Of a stretch of DNA of 64,000 nucleotides, positions 29,831 through 43,702 are shown one piece after another (position 1 is the stretch's first letter; every line of letters begins with the position of its first letter). Origin of the DNA: Aphelocoma coerulescens (Eukaryota; Chordata; Aves; Passeriformes; Corvidae). The notes beneath the pieces are model-generated. The model was not told the DNA's origin. It saw only the letters and a list, made by a program, of their open reading frames with translations, and made no database searches. The stretch spans positions 92,674,004 through 92,738,003 of the forward strand of contig NC_091015.1 of NCBI RefSeq assembly GCF_041296385.1. Reading direction: 5' to 3'. The position numbers and the translations under genes are program-made.

Positions 29831-32800
29831 GAAGGATGGATGCTCTTGCTGAACTCTTACTGGTATAAGCTGTTGTAGACAACCATAATTTTTCCTGACC
29901 TTTCTGATGTAGGAAGGGTTTCAAAAGTCATTTACTTGTCACAGAAGTGCCACTGATTCTGTGTGCTCAAACTCTGGATAAAGATACGGATGAGAGTTGC
30001 TTACTTGAATACTTGAAGTCTGTCTCTGATTCCAGAGCTAGTTTTTCTGGCTAGTTTGTCTATATCTGATTAAACTTCATTTAATTTATAGTGAGATGAG
30101 AAGGAAGGTTTTCATCAGACTTGTTTCCGCCTCTGTTTTTGTATCATTGGATAAGATCTCAGAAACTCATGGTATTGCTGTGTGGCTTTTCCTTGTAAGT
30201 GAAGCAAGTTGTCCCTGTTCTTTTGCTGATTCTGGTTTGCAGTGGGATACTGCCACTGCATGGAAGTTTTCCTTTCCTGCCATGGTTACACCACCTTTCT
30301 GTTGTGTAATGGTCTGCTTACTTGTTCTTTTTTTCTGGTTCCCAGGTAAAGTCTTACTGTGTTCACCCATTAGCAATTAGTGAGACTTCATAGTCAGCCT
30401 CCCCTGGCCCCAGTTAATGTACACTCTGTTAAGCAGTAACTATGCAAGTTTGTCAGATCTTTGCATATATGTTTCCCATAGAATGAAGCTAAAAAAAGCT
30501 GGGCAATTGTCACCTGACTTCAAGGCAGTCATTACCACAACTAAAATTATCTCAGTCCAAGAGAAGTGCTGAGACCCTACAATTTGAGGTAAATGCAAAG
30601 TCTGACATTTTATCAGGTGTAGGTAAAGCAAATTTGGCTGGTCTGTAGAATCTGACTTGAAGAGAAGTTGGGTGTTATTTGGGACGTACCCAGGCTTTTT
30701 GATGCGAGGGGATGGGAAGCAGAAGTTAAAATATAATAATCCTGCTCTGAGGATTTGATATGGAGCATGTTTTTTTCCTGAAAATGTACACAAAGCAGGA
30801 GAAGAAAGGGGCAAATGTGTTTCGAGTGTGCAAAGGAGAGGTGATTTCAGCCTTGCATGGCAAGGCACAGCTGTGAACATGAGGACTGTGTGTACTGAAG
30901 AACACCAGTGTCTGGTAAGCAGTCTTACAGACTTTTGCTGCAAGAATGCATAAAGCATCTTGTAAAACTACACTAAATTCTTTCTATAATGATTTAAGTG
31001 TTATGATCATTGCACAATGACATGACAAGGGATAGAGTGGCTTATCTAAAATGCCTGCATTTAATATCCCAAGGCTATAAAACTGGAACCTCAGACAAAG
31101 CAAATCTGAATGTTTTTCTAGTGAAAATAGACTAACAAAGGGGAAATTGGCTAATTAAACGAAGTTCTTCCCTGAATGATCATAAAGGAAAAGAGGAGGC
31201 AAAAGAATTTGATCCATTGAATTGTGACTCATCTGCAGTGCAGTACTTTGACCCAAGTTTCTACAGCCTGCTTTCACTAAATTTAGTTTGTAGGGAATGA
31301 AGCAGTTATTTATTTTTCTCCTGTGTGACTATATACTTTTCTATTGCATTAACCTTTGCCTGTTTAAAGTTAAAACTGAGTTTCTCATTTTTGCCTGTGG
31401 TAGAGGTTTTGGGATGTGCACTTCCTAGTTACCCACCTATTGCTCCAGAAATACTTGCTGAGGAGGGCACAATAGAATTAATGATGTGATGACCTGAGCT
31501 TTAGGAGTACTAAGTGCTGTCCTCAAGGCAAGGAGAGATTTATGAATGTTCTCAAGTAGTGCAGAGGGCTGTTTCTTGCTCTGGCTATTTACTTTTGGGG
31601 GCCTACACTGAATTAGGCAGTGGTCTGAAGGTTTGGGATTCCTTATGACATAAGGAAATGTGCTGTATTTCCTGTTTCCGTGGCCTAAGTGTGAAATGGA
31701 AAGCAAAGTGTTCCAATTTACACAGGAGGACTGGGAAATAATTTTCTTGACATATTGTCCTTTCCTGTCACTTGCTATGTTCATTTGATAGTTTTCAAGA
31801 TTAAATACTTAACTGTGACTTTAGTTACCACTGTATGGATTATGTTGTTGATACACTTCACACTGCTAAATAATGTATTATGATTTTGTTGATATGATAC
31901 TTCAGAATAAAAAATTGTTTCTTCTGAAAACCAGGAAAGAAAGTTACCTTAATCAAATGATAGCGTAGGTCTGAAGCCAAAAGGAGGAAACATTCAAGCT
32001 ACACGTGCTGTTCAATACCAAAGTAATTCAGATACACAGAAAAACCTATAGTTTTTCTTTGTTTGTATCTTCTAGTAGAATCACTTGCCTTTTGGAGTTA
32101 CTGATGTTATTCTTTCCTTGCCCTGCCAGATTTTAGCAAAAAAAAATTACTGAATGACTAATGCTTTCCTGAAATACTGTAGAATTTCATTTGTTTGTAA
32201 ATAGTAAAGGTCAGGGTCAGACCTAGAAATGTTTTTGTTCTCCACCCCCCACCCCACCCCCCTTTTTTTTTGTATTGAGACACATTATGTCCATGCAGGT
32301 TTTGTGATGCAAGATGAATTGTGCCAATGCAGCATCTTAGTGCTGCAATTCTAATTTTGTAGTTTTCCATTTCCATTTTTCAGAAATTGGCTTTGTGGAG
32401 AGAAGGAGGTGGTGGTATGGCTGCAAGACAGACATGGGATAGGCAGCTTGCTCAGTAAGTTGCAGTCACTACAGCAGTCAACCAAACTTGTCCAGATTTG
32501 TTTGGGAAATACACACATTTTTTGTGGGTTTTAGGCATTTCTGTATTACTGGGCATATTGAAGTTCTTGGTTTATCCTCTGGTCTGATTATATGCTGCTA
32601 CTTAATCTAATACTGCTCCAAGGAAGTTAATCGTCTATCTCTGAGCTACTGTTTATTTCTGAGTCAGGAGTTGTAGCCAGGTGAGAAGATACAGAATCCA
32701 GTTTCAGATTAAGCACCACACAAGCCAGTTGAGTGAATATGGTCTGTGGAAAGAGTTCCAAATTCCAGGCTTTGGGGAAGTCTTTCACCTTTCATGAAGG

Positions 32801-35800
32801 ACACAGCTCAGAAGGCAGCAGAGATCTCCTGAATTCTTTATAATTCAACAATGACTTCAGCATTGCTTTTCTCACGTGTGTGTTTACAAAAAGTTTGACC
32901 ACTGTAAGACCATTTTAAGATCTGTAGAAGAATTAAACAGAGGCAGCATTTTAGTTACTATTTATATTTGGAGCTAGGGGAGGAAGGGAGAAAGGGGATC
33001 TTAGCTCAAGTGTGGCAGTTTGATCTATTTCGAAAGCAGTTTGACAGACTTGCATCATCTGTGTGTACTTCTCACTGCGTAGGAGAATCCATGCCACAAA
33101 TGGGCTGTGATGAGCATTCACTCAGAAATGGGTTCATGTCTGATACCACTGCTCTTGGATGAACACTGATTATTGATAGCTTGCCTCATACCTCTATAGT
33201 TTCACTTTCCATAGTTTGCTAAACACTGAAACATTTATTCAAGAAAGGACACGAGTCCTTCAAATTCATAGTTGAATTTTGGACTGTCATGTGCAGGGCC
33301 AGGATGGACTTCAACGATCCTTGTGGGTCTCTTCCATCTTAGGATATTCAAAGATTCTGTGGTTGAAGAGGGCAGCCTTACATCAGATTTAACACCAGTA
33401 AATTCTGCTGTGAGTGAATTATTTTTCTTTTACATTTACCAAGATTGTGGTTCTGTAGTTTTAAAATGTAGTCCCAACTTGCTTTTCGGAAATAATATAT
33501 GCTGCTTCTAGAAGATCTCTTGAATTCTTGATAAGATAGTGTGGCATCTGTGTTTAACTTAAAAATCACCCTTGAGTAAGATTACTGAAAATACTCATTC
33601 TGCAGCTTTTTTCTTTGCATGATAATCTTGCTGTTCATCCTTGTATGTTTTACTGAGGGAGACTTATACATGGATAACTACTATTTTTTCCCCATTCTTT
33701 TCCTGAGTTCTCCCTCATTTTTAAGTATTTGCTTTGATTTTTCATATTGTCTTTTTACAATTTGACTGACTTCATAAATGAGTCCATGTTTAAATTTCCT
33801 TTAGGTTTTTTTTCCTGTAAATTAGTTTCCTTTTTTTTCCCAGCCACTTTGCAGGAAGACTAAATATGTTAAGGAATGTTCTTTTTCTCTCTAACATTTT
33901 AACCTTGATTTATTTTACAGTCTGTATGCTGACATAGCATGACTTTTGTTTCCAGTATATGAAAGAAAAACACATCCACACCAAATGGTATTTAGACTGA
34001 AAAATAACCTTGGTCTACAACAGTTCTGGCTATTTAGTAGTTTTAAGTACCTAAATGCACATTTTTATAATATTTCATCATATGGCAAATGAATACAGGC
34101 CTTTTATCCCTTTGGTAGTTCTTTGGATTTGGGTTGTTTGTTCAGGTGTGATTTTTGCTGATTTCTTTTTCTTAGTATAATGTTGGTATTTCTATTAGAG
34201 GCTTTGGTTGAAATGTCAGATGGATATTTTTTCTGCAAGTTGGTGTGTAGACCTGGAACAATCACTGTGATATACTCCTGTGAACTGCTGGCATTGGTAA
34301 AAATTATGTGAAACCTGCTTGCCAGTAAATGCACAGGGATATCTTTCAGCTTACTGTGTATGTTGTGGTTTTTAAAAGTAAAGGAGGTTCTTGGAGACCA
34401 TATAGAACTTGTGGCACAAAGAGGTCTTTGCAAGGTCAGAAGCAGTAAATTACTGGCTTTTAACCTGAGGTTTGTGGCTACCTTCTGAGGAATCCACAAA
34501 AAGTAATTTAAAATTAGATCTACTATTGGTAGGTTTATATTTCCTACCCATGGTTGTGTTCTTCCATTGGAAAATTGTAATGTGCCTGAAATGATCATTT
34601 GAGAATCCCTGAACTAAAAATATGGGTTGATGTAAGGTATTAGCCTAATGGAAATGAGCTTATCAAAGTGAGGAAGTTTTTTTTTCCTTCTTTCTGTTGT
34701 TGCTTGCCTGGATTGTTGAGCTTTGACCCTCTGCAGTGTATGGGCCTCTCTGTCTCTTCTGATAAGCATGTAACTTCCTATTCTGCTATGTGACAGCCAT
34801 TTCATGGTTTTGCACATTCCCATTGCATTCTAATAACTCTGGCTTTTCAGGTAATCTATGATAGATCTGCTATAAGGATCTAATTACTTGGTTTTTGGTT
34901 TAGGATCTGCTTAAACATTAAAATTACATCTTCAAAACACCTGATAAACTGCCACTGAAGCCTGTCTTAAAAGCCAACAGAGCCTGTGAAAGTCTTTAAT
35001 GCTGTAATGTCTGCAGCTATCCATGCCAAAACTGTGGTTCAGAGAGGCAGAAATGTGTGTCTCTTGCATATGCTCTCTTGATTCTTGATTTTTTGATTGA
35101 GAATGGAAGTGTGAGGAGAAGACACAAAAGGGGTTATCAGGAGGAGGATCACTGCGAGCTCTGTGAGGCAAAAATGTGAGTGGTGAGTGATATAGCCAAA
35201 ATCTGAGCCATCTCTGTCACTCTAGCCCTTAAGGTTTGATGCTGTCTTTTTTAAATTCCCCTGACGATTGTGTAGCTCTTCTTGAAAGTATACTTCTTTT
35301 TCTTTCTTTCCTATTTTTTTTTTTTTTTAGTTTTCAGAATGTACACAAATCAAAGGAATTTATATGTCCAAATACGCCATTCTCTAAATTGTGCACAGGA
35401 ACCCTCATCATCCGTGTTCATGTATATTTTATTGCTGCTTCCTTCTTTTCAGTACACAGAGACCAGACTTATACTCTGAATACCTTTATATCAATACATA
35501 AATAAGCTTTGTGGGTGTGATCAATACCAATTAAGTTTATTTGCAAGCACAGATCTCACACTGAAGCAACTCTAAAAAGAGAGCAGGAATGGGACAAATA
35601 ATGGTCAGCATGGGAAAATACTAATGTTACTTAGAGACAGTGATGGTAGAGTCTTCTGCCATTGAGGTACTTTTAACTTCAGTGGGCAGTCTGATGTGTC
35701 AAGCAAAGTCAGGGAATGAAAGACTAGGAGCAAAACAGCACTGTCTAGGGTGCTTTAAAAGAAATTTATTTTTTAAAGCTGTCTTCAGAGGCTGCCTTCT

Positions 35801-36690
35801 GGTTTCATCTAAGTTATTAACTACAGTTGTTCTGATAAAGAGTATGTTGGTAGGAGAATATTATTGGCTGAGCTAATATAACTAGTGAGCATCTTGAAGT
35901 GTTTATTCTGTAAATAAATGGATAAACAATTCAGATAATTTTTTACCCTTCCCTCCACCCCACAAATGAAAAGAAAGCCAAACCCCAAAACACAACAGCC
36001 CTTTAGAGTGACAACTTTGCAGAATTAAAATGGAAACTACCTTTATCACCCTTGGAAATTAAATGTTAGGAAACAACTTCCAATATCAAAAAAAGTTGTC
36101 AGCTTCAGCAACTTATTTGCCAGAGAGCATTACATGTATTGTTGGTTAGATCCACACTGACTTAACAAGTTTAAGTTGCTTAGAAAAAGTTGCTCCTTCT
36201 TGTGAGTCTCCCAGGCATACACTCTGAATTAGGTTGTTTGCTTATTATAATAAAAACACTGATCAAATAACACTCTTCTCAGGATTGTTTGTCTACTGCA
36301 GGAAAATAAAGCAGTCTGAGCACTCACCATGCACAGGAAACCTGGATGCTGGATCTGTCATGTTTTGTCTATAGCTGTTTTCTTCATGCTTGTCTGTACT
36401 TTGGGAGAGTGTGAACGTCAGATGATTGGAGTGGGGACATTTTTCCACTTGGGTCATATTTGCATATGTAAGGACAGATTAGATTTGATCCCTTTCACAA
36501 TATGTGATCAATAGTGATCAATTTTCTAGTATTGTTTTAGTCTAACTGGTGAAATTTTCATTTCCACAGGCATAAAACCAGATGTTGCTGATCATTCATC
36601 TTTCTAATCTGTCATATGTCTGAAGACTCTATGTTGGCAATACAAGTCTATTTCCATTTCTGTGCATAATACCCAGGAGATGTTTTGTTG
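29831..36690. other. gene desert, unique AT-rich sequence
   Basis: No exon recognised. It contains the CR1 fragment at 33.3 kb, a C-rich then T-rich tract at 32239-32271, and an AATAAA at 31906-31911 that could be a distal ATPSCKMT poly(A) signal. The frames at 30440-30958 and 34104-34598 (minus) have no recognisable domain and lie in low-GC DNA. Confidence 0.55.
33291..33365 (+). mobile_element. short CR1 3'-end fragment
   Basis: GGACTTCAACGATCCTTGTG, GGTCTCTTCCATCTTAGGAT and ATTCTGTGG match the last ~70 bp of a CR1-type 3' tail in plus orientation. No tRNA-like head precedes it. Confidence 0.65.
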
Positions 36691-39600
36691 TCCTTGAGCA
36701 CCTTAATTACTGTGGTGGGACAGTGTTCCCTCCTGGTGCTGGATATGCAGGTCACTCACTGTCTGAGCTTGTAAGTGCCAGTGTTGTGGATGCTGCTGCT
36801 TTCTTGTTGGGGTGCTCCAAGCAGTGCTGAAGGCAGGATACTGGAGCTGAAGGTCCACAGCAGATAATCCAATAAAAGGATTGAACTTTGCTGTGCATTT
36901 ATTATTGTTAGCTCCTCCCTGATCACTACACCCCATCCCACCTCCCCCCCCCCCCCCCCCGAATAAACATCCCCTCACCCCAACCTCATCCATCAGAATG
37001 TGTTTATTTGCTGTTCAACTGCTGGTGCAAATGACCACATTCCTTTCCAGCTTTGTCTAGGCCGTGGGCCTACTGAGACCTGCTAGGTTTATGTTTTGAT
37101 GTAAGTAGGCTCAGCTTTAGTTTCACCAGTGTCAGTCAAGGGTCTGCTTAAGAAATCCTCAGAGTCTTTGAAGGTGCTGAAATGAGCGAGGGTGCTGGAG
37201 ATTTCCTGAAGCTGGTTGTCTCAGCATGATGGAACACAGCATCAATGTTTTTCATAGGCTTTTATAAAGATTGCTTTAGCACTGCTGAATTTTCTCTCTC
37301 CCCCATTTTAGGAACTCTGCTAAGCAAAGGATAAATTCACTCCACTTTACTCTCTGACTAATAGTGGTAGAATATTGTGCTTTAATTTTACACTGCTGTT
37401 TGTTTCTAGTATAGTCTATTTATAAACTTTTCTTCAGTGGAGGGAAAGACCTTGGAATCCTTCCTCTCCAGCACAAACTTAAGAGCAAGGCTCTTGACCT
37501 GAGGGACTTCCCCTTTGGAAAGTCTCTCAGCAGCACAGAGGTCCTGTACCAGTAGAGATGGGAAGGCTTTCTCTTAAATTCCTGTTGCTGATATAAATGC
37601 TTTTTGTCAGGACCACAATTAGGAACGACTTGATTTTCCACCAAGACTTCCACCAAGACCTGTGGCTTAAGGTTAGTCCAAGAGGGTTGATACTGGGTCT
37701 GGTATGGAGTGTTGGAGTAGCAGGACTTCATCTATTTGCCTTTTGGGGGAATGTTGAAAACCAAGTTTTGGTCCTTACGATAGCATAATTTCTATTATAT
37801 GTCATTAAAAATATCCTGTTTTGATATAATGAATATATAAGAATCTTCTGGTACTAATACTCTGGTAATAGCCTAAGCTGAATGCTACTGAATGGAGATT
37901 TCTAGATTGGAGAAAGAAATTTCTAGGTTTCCCTTCGGTAAGTATGTGTTAAGCCTATTAACTTTAGGGAATTTGTTTGCATGTATTTAAAAGAAATAAA
38001 AGTAGATGTAGAAGATAGCGGTTGGAATGCTAGTTATTTGTTTGAATTCAGCCCTGAAGTAAAATGCAATGTTTATACAGCAGTATTCATTTTCAAACTG
38101 CTACTGAATAATAAATCTAGAAACACTCTTTTAGGATTGGCTCATATTATCTTCACCCTTTACAACTACAGAAATTGTAGCAAAGAGCTAATTTGTTCAA
38201 GACCACAAAAGTAATTGGTGGCAATGCTGTGATTAAAATGAAGCCTGCAACTGCATGCCTGTGTCTGCAGCTGGAAGAATGTATTTTTCAAATTGCTGCT
38301 CCTCAGGGTGGCAGTACCTGTGCGCTTTCAGAACGGATGGAGCCAGAGATGGAGCAGGCAGATGCTCACTTATGCCATGTCGTGCTTTCTTACTGCTTAC
38401 AACTATCAGACACAGCACCTACAGTGGTTGTGTCTGTCAGATTCATGATCTTCGTTTTGTTTGTTTGGTCTACCTTTTTATTAGTTCTTACTGGGTGTGA
38501 TGTCTCACAGTTACTGCTTTTAACTGCATTTGCATCCTTCTGTCATTGTTTAGACACGCTACTTCACAGCTAAACTTACTATTTCTATTGAAGTGTACGA
38601 CTTTGTGTTTTGTACTATGTCCTGGTCTATTTTTGTGAGAGACTTGATCTGGTTCTCTGTTTTGGTGATTTCTATTTGTGACAGAAAAGTTCCAGGCTTA
38701 AATTTCTTGTTAATGGGAGTATTAAACATAAGTTGTCTCCAGTCCAGTATAGGTGTTGTGACTTTTATATCTTACTGTTATACTTGCCTTATAATTTCTT
38801 TAACATTTGTGCATGGGCTGTGTCTTAATTCCCTGAGGCCACTTCACTAAACATAAATGAAACTTGATTCTTATGAAGTCATTAGATCTTTCATGGCCTA
38901 TATTAGTAAGCCTACATGTTCTTACTACTAATTTTTATTTCTGTATTTGTTCATGGGTACAAATGAGATGATCTGAGAGAAGAACTATTTTCCTTAGGCC
39001 TTAATAACTATATTCTATGTCAAAATGGCATGTAAAATAGAATGAAAAAGTTTTCTGTTGGTGTGGCTCATCAACAGCTCTTGCTGCTATAACTTTCTGT
39101 CGTGACAATCCCAAACTCATTTTTACCTGACATAAGCATTAGTTTTAAGTACAGTTACTTTCTTGATCTTCTGGTTGAGAAGTGATCAGCTTAACCAGCT
39201 CAAAACCAGCACTTGAAAAACAGGCTGCTGAAATCATGCGTGGAATCTTTCTAGATTATTTGCTTTGTCTTATTTTTCTAAAATGAGGCAACAACTTGAC
39301 ACAAATTCTAAATATGAACAAACTCAAGACAACATACTTTCTTTACAGTACGCAGGAAAATGCACAGTGAGCAATGCATGAACAAATACACTACCTCCAC
39401 CCTGGCAATCAAATACTTTATCTATTAAAGTAAACATAGTCAAAGTTTGCTAGTGCAGAAACAATGCAGTAAACAGCGTTGCTGGTTTCTGCATCTGATC
39501 ACTGAATCACGGAAGCAATCACAAAATCAAACCAGTCTTGCCAAATAAAAAAGCAATTAAGAATGGCTATATAAAAAAGGCTGCTTGAGACCATTATCTA

Positions 39601-41608
39601 CACAGTAACATGAATTATTTGGTTGGGGGCTTTTTCCCCCTAATTGAAAGATTAGTGACAACTCTTCCCCAGCCCTGAGACTGCAATCTTCTGCAGACTT
39701 CCTCTGCATTCCCTTATGCAGAATACTACTTTCGTTCAATATGTTAATAAATGTAATTAATACCACTAGAATTACATAAAATAGGAAAAGATGCTGGGGA
39801 GAACAGTAGTTACAGGCAGTTAGGCAGAGTTATGCAGCCCTAGTAACACTCAAGTGCTCAGCCTGTGCATCTGTCATGCCACATTGGTACAGCAAGAGCC
39901 CTAAGATCGAATAAAAATCAATATGCTTTTCCAGCCAGGGCCAAGAGTGGAATGGACAATGCAGAAAGGCCAACTGAATTGAGAAACATTAAATCTTCCC
40001 TGAAGAGCAAGAAGCTTCTGTGGTAGCTGCTTTCAAAATGTTTATTGAAAAGTGATAGAGAAAAAATGTGTATCTCTATTTAAAGTGTTTTCCTTATTAC
40101 AGAGTTTTTACACCATCTATTGTATCTATATGCATTAGGGAGTGTCTTTTCCAAAGACTGCTTTAATAGTAGTTGATTATGCTGATAAAATCTATCTGAA
40201 AAAAAAAAATTGTCCTACAGTTTGTATTGAAAAAAAAATACTAGAGCAGCTGAAACCCTCAGTTCACTGCATATCCAACAACTGAGGAGAACCCATTTGC
40301 TCACACAGGGGTTTTCACTTGGGCATCTGCCTCTTCTGGAAGGGTCAAGTTCTTTTAACTGCTGTCTCCTGGTATTTTCTGAAGCAAACTGGGTGTGTGT
40401 CAGCAGGAAAAATCCAAACATGAGATGTGGTTACAAATACTACAAGACATGATGAGAGGGCTCAGTCTTCTCTTAAGTGCATGCTGCAGAATTGGCTAGC
40501 AATGTCACAGTAAGTTCAGAGCCTTTTTCTTGCTATTGGCAAGACACTTATAGTTGGCAGTGCTCTTGTGACTTAGAAAGTAGAATTAGCTTTCTATCTC
40601 TTGAATTAAATCTAGGTGGTGGGAGTCAAAGTATTAATTAGCGTTTCCTAGTGATAAATCCCCCTGAAGTGTCACTGGTCTGGACCTACTACTCTTTCAT
40701 ATTTGCTGGCTTTTAGCTGATTGAACAGTTCCTTGTCCTTTGGCCTATTGAAGTGGAAGCTGATCTCAATATCAAGGTTGAAGACATCTGCTGTGCATAG
40801 GGATTTACATGATCACATGCAGCTTTGCTGAATCCTACTGAGCTGTAGTGAAGTCCTCAAATTACCTTGTCAGGATTCAATGAAACTGTAACAAACTGGG
40901 AATCCCATATCGCAGTAACCAGTCCTGAAAGACAGCTTTGGCAGAAAGATCCTAACCAAACATGAAGCAACTTTTCTGCCACCAGAGGAGTAAATTTCTC
41001 TCACCCCCCATGTCCCCTCTGTTCCCCATATTTTCAGCAATGTGGGGCTGTCCATGCATTATCGTGGTATAGAAGGGATATGGAAACTTCTGCACCCTAG
41101 AAAGGCTTTGCTCCAGCATTTGCCAACTGAGGAGCTGCTGTCTGCTCACTGTCCTCCATCATGTTAAGGAAACTTCCCTGTCTGATCATCCAGGAATCAC
41201 GCTTTCAGTCACTCTCGCACCATCTGACTGGGACTGAGGCCCTTTCTCAGCTACACACCCCACACCCACACAGTCAGGCCAGGTTTTCTCATAAGCTTGA
41301 CCCCAGGTTTCCCCATCAGCTCGACCCCAGGTTTCCCTCAACAGAGTCTCAGATGTCCAGATCCTTCAAATAGTGTAATCCGAGGAGAGACCCAGAACAC
41401 AGAGCTACCTGCACTACACTTATTCCTCAAAACTTCACTCCCCTTGTGGGTGAGGAGTGCAGGAAAAGGTCAATGCCAACACTGGGCATAGTTCTCCTTG
41501 CTGTGTCCAGGTCTCACGTTTTAATGATGCTGCTAGTGATGAGGACAAATCTCTTCCTGAGGCTATTTACAGAGCTGCACCAGCTGCTTGTTCAGGCTGT
41601 GTGAGAAG
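36691..41608. other. gene desert with possible repeat fragments
   Basis: 36.69-37.0 kb and 37.43-37.8 kb are less AT-rich than their surroundings and may be old repeats. No family could be named. The rest is unique sequence without a gene. Confidence 0.45.
36944..36960 (+). repeat. poly(C) tract, 17 bp
   Basis: 17 consecutive C residues, preceded by other short C runs and followed by GAATAAAC. The minus strand is a G run able to form a quadruplex. Confidence 0.95.
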
Positions 41609-41740
41609 ACTCACAGAATCACAGAACATCCTGAGCTGGAAGGGACCTACAAGGATCATCAAGTCCAGCTCCCAAATGAATGGTCCATAAAAGGATCAAA
41701 CCCACAACCGTGGCATTATTAGTACCATGCTCTAACCAAG
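41609..41740 (-). mobile_element. TguSINE1-like SINE: tRNA-Ile head with CR1 tail, 5'-truncated
   Basis: On the minus strand, 41740-41681 aligns with tRNA-Ile(AAT) from the D arm onward: TTGGTTAGAGC (A box), GTACTAATAATGCC (anticodon loop) and GGTTTGATCC (B box). It runs directly into a CR1 3' tail (41680-41609), with AAGTCCAGCT / AAGGGACC text and a terminal GATTCTGTGAG. About 14 nt of the tRNA 5' end are missing. A tRNA-Ile/CR1 chimera is the published structure of TguSINE1, known from passerines. It is not a functional tRNA gene. Confidence 0.75.
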
Positions 41741-43667
41741 CCTGTTCATTTTCTGCCTATAAACACTTTAGGCAACACTAAGGCTTTGTTTCTGCCATAG
41801 TAAATCTTTTCGGTTTTTTGGATTTAAGTGACAAATGAGACAGACAAATGTGTTGCTGTCCAGGAAAGTGTCACTTTGGATCATGCCCTAAATCCATATA
41901 GCTCTGACTACCAATATATGCGGTATGTTTGAACTGGAAAAGTTATCTCAATCTCCTGATCTTATGGTATGCATAAAATAGTCAATATAAAAACTTAAAT
42001 ATGGAGCATTATTTAAAGCTTCTTAAAATGCAGTCCTTTATGATGGGTTTTATTTTACATTCTCTTGCAATGCATAACTCAGTAATGCATTCTATTGTAG
42101 CAGAGTAGAAACTTGCAATCCCATGTTCATATACTTATTGTAGTCCACTATATTTTAAATACGTGAAATTTTTTCTTTCCCTTTTGAAATATATTATTTT
42201 TTTAATGTGCTTTGGGATGACAGGGACTAAAACCTGACAAAACTTTAACTACTACAGTGTTATGGTAGGACTATGCTGGAAACATTGTAATTTGTGGTAA
42301 TTAATTGAAAAGTTTGTTAGTTCATCTTCAAAATTATTTGCAATAATATCAAATATCTCACTAGTCTTTTTTAAGGCAAGAGAGTGCTAAATTTTATTTG
42401 AGTATGCTTGATCGATAGATGGAACTAGGGTGCCTGTTTGTTATTTACACAAGTTTGCATCTTGCATTCATACCAAGAAGGTGAACAAGGTATTTCATAT
42501 TTCATGTAATTTACTTGAAAACTTTCAACAGTTAGTCATCAATTCCTTTCCACATATTGAATTAAAAATTTGTGATTGAAAGACCCTCAAAACCATGATG
42601 TTGCTTTGTGAAGATGGATGTTATTTGAAAATTAATAAACCCTGATGCTAAAGGGAAGAGAGTTTGAGGTAAAAATTGAAAGAATGAAAAGTATGTTAAC
42701 ATTTCAAATCGCAGTTATTGTGGCAATTACGTGACTGTGTGAAACAAACAGAATTTCAGAGTGCAGTAAGTGTGCTAGTCACATCAATCTAAATGATAAG
42801 AAAACAAAACCAGAATAATACCAAGAAGGTTATAATTTGAAAATAAATCTTGCAGCTCAGTTCCTGTGTGCTGAAGTGCTTGCTTTTTCTTATGAAGTGT
42901 TCCTACGTGAATCCATTTGTAGCGTAACTATTTTCACTTAATTTGCTCATCCTGACAAAGACTTTCTCATTGAGCATTTGCACATCATGAAAAAGCAATG
43001 AGGATTTGTTTACAGAGTCATATTTTTGCTGTAATTATTGATAAAAGCCTGTAGTTGCAAGGTTTTCAAGCAGTTACACTTTTTGGATTGTTTTTCTTTC
43101 AATGGAAAGCAGTAAGTGTAAAGGTATTTCTAAAATAGAAGTATTCATGCAGTCTATCACCTCATGTTTTAGTCTTCTGATAAATAGCTTTTTCCAAAAT
43201 GAAATGTTGAGGAAACCATTTGCCTCAGCAATGATGTGAGGTTATGTATATATATATCCTGGCAAAAAGTTGATTTCAACCATTGCCTGTTCAGTTGTAT
43301 TTTTTGTAGTTTATTTTCCATGAAATTGTAAAACCACATGGACGTCAAATAATTTACTGCATTCAAATCTGATACATAAGAAAAGGTCTCTGTTTTGATG
43401 TTGGTACAGGGAAACAAAGGGTTGTTATTTCTGAAGAGCAATTTCAGCAGGGTGATTTTGCTGTCTAATGTGAAGCTGTCCTGTAAGCACAACAATTGGA
43501 GAGAATTGTTGATTTTCTTTCTGCAGAAAAATCAATGGATGCAACTTAAAAAAAGGTGAAGTTTAAGTATCAGCTTCCACATGAGATTCCTTTAAATTTT
43601 TGTCAAGTTACTTTTTGTACTTTTTCAAAAAGTATGTTCAGTTCTAGAAAAGTGAATGGACAATAAC

Positions 43668-43702
<35 letters not shown>

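Noticed and set aside
41681..41740. tRNA-Ile gene
   Set aside because: The 5' acceptor strand and part of the D arm are missing, several stem positions are changed, and it is fused to a CR1 tail. It is a SINE head, not a tRNA gene.
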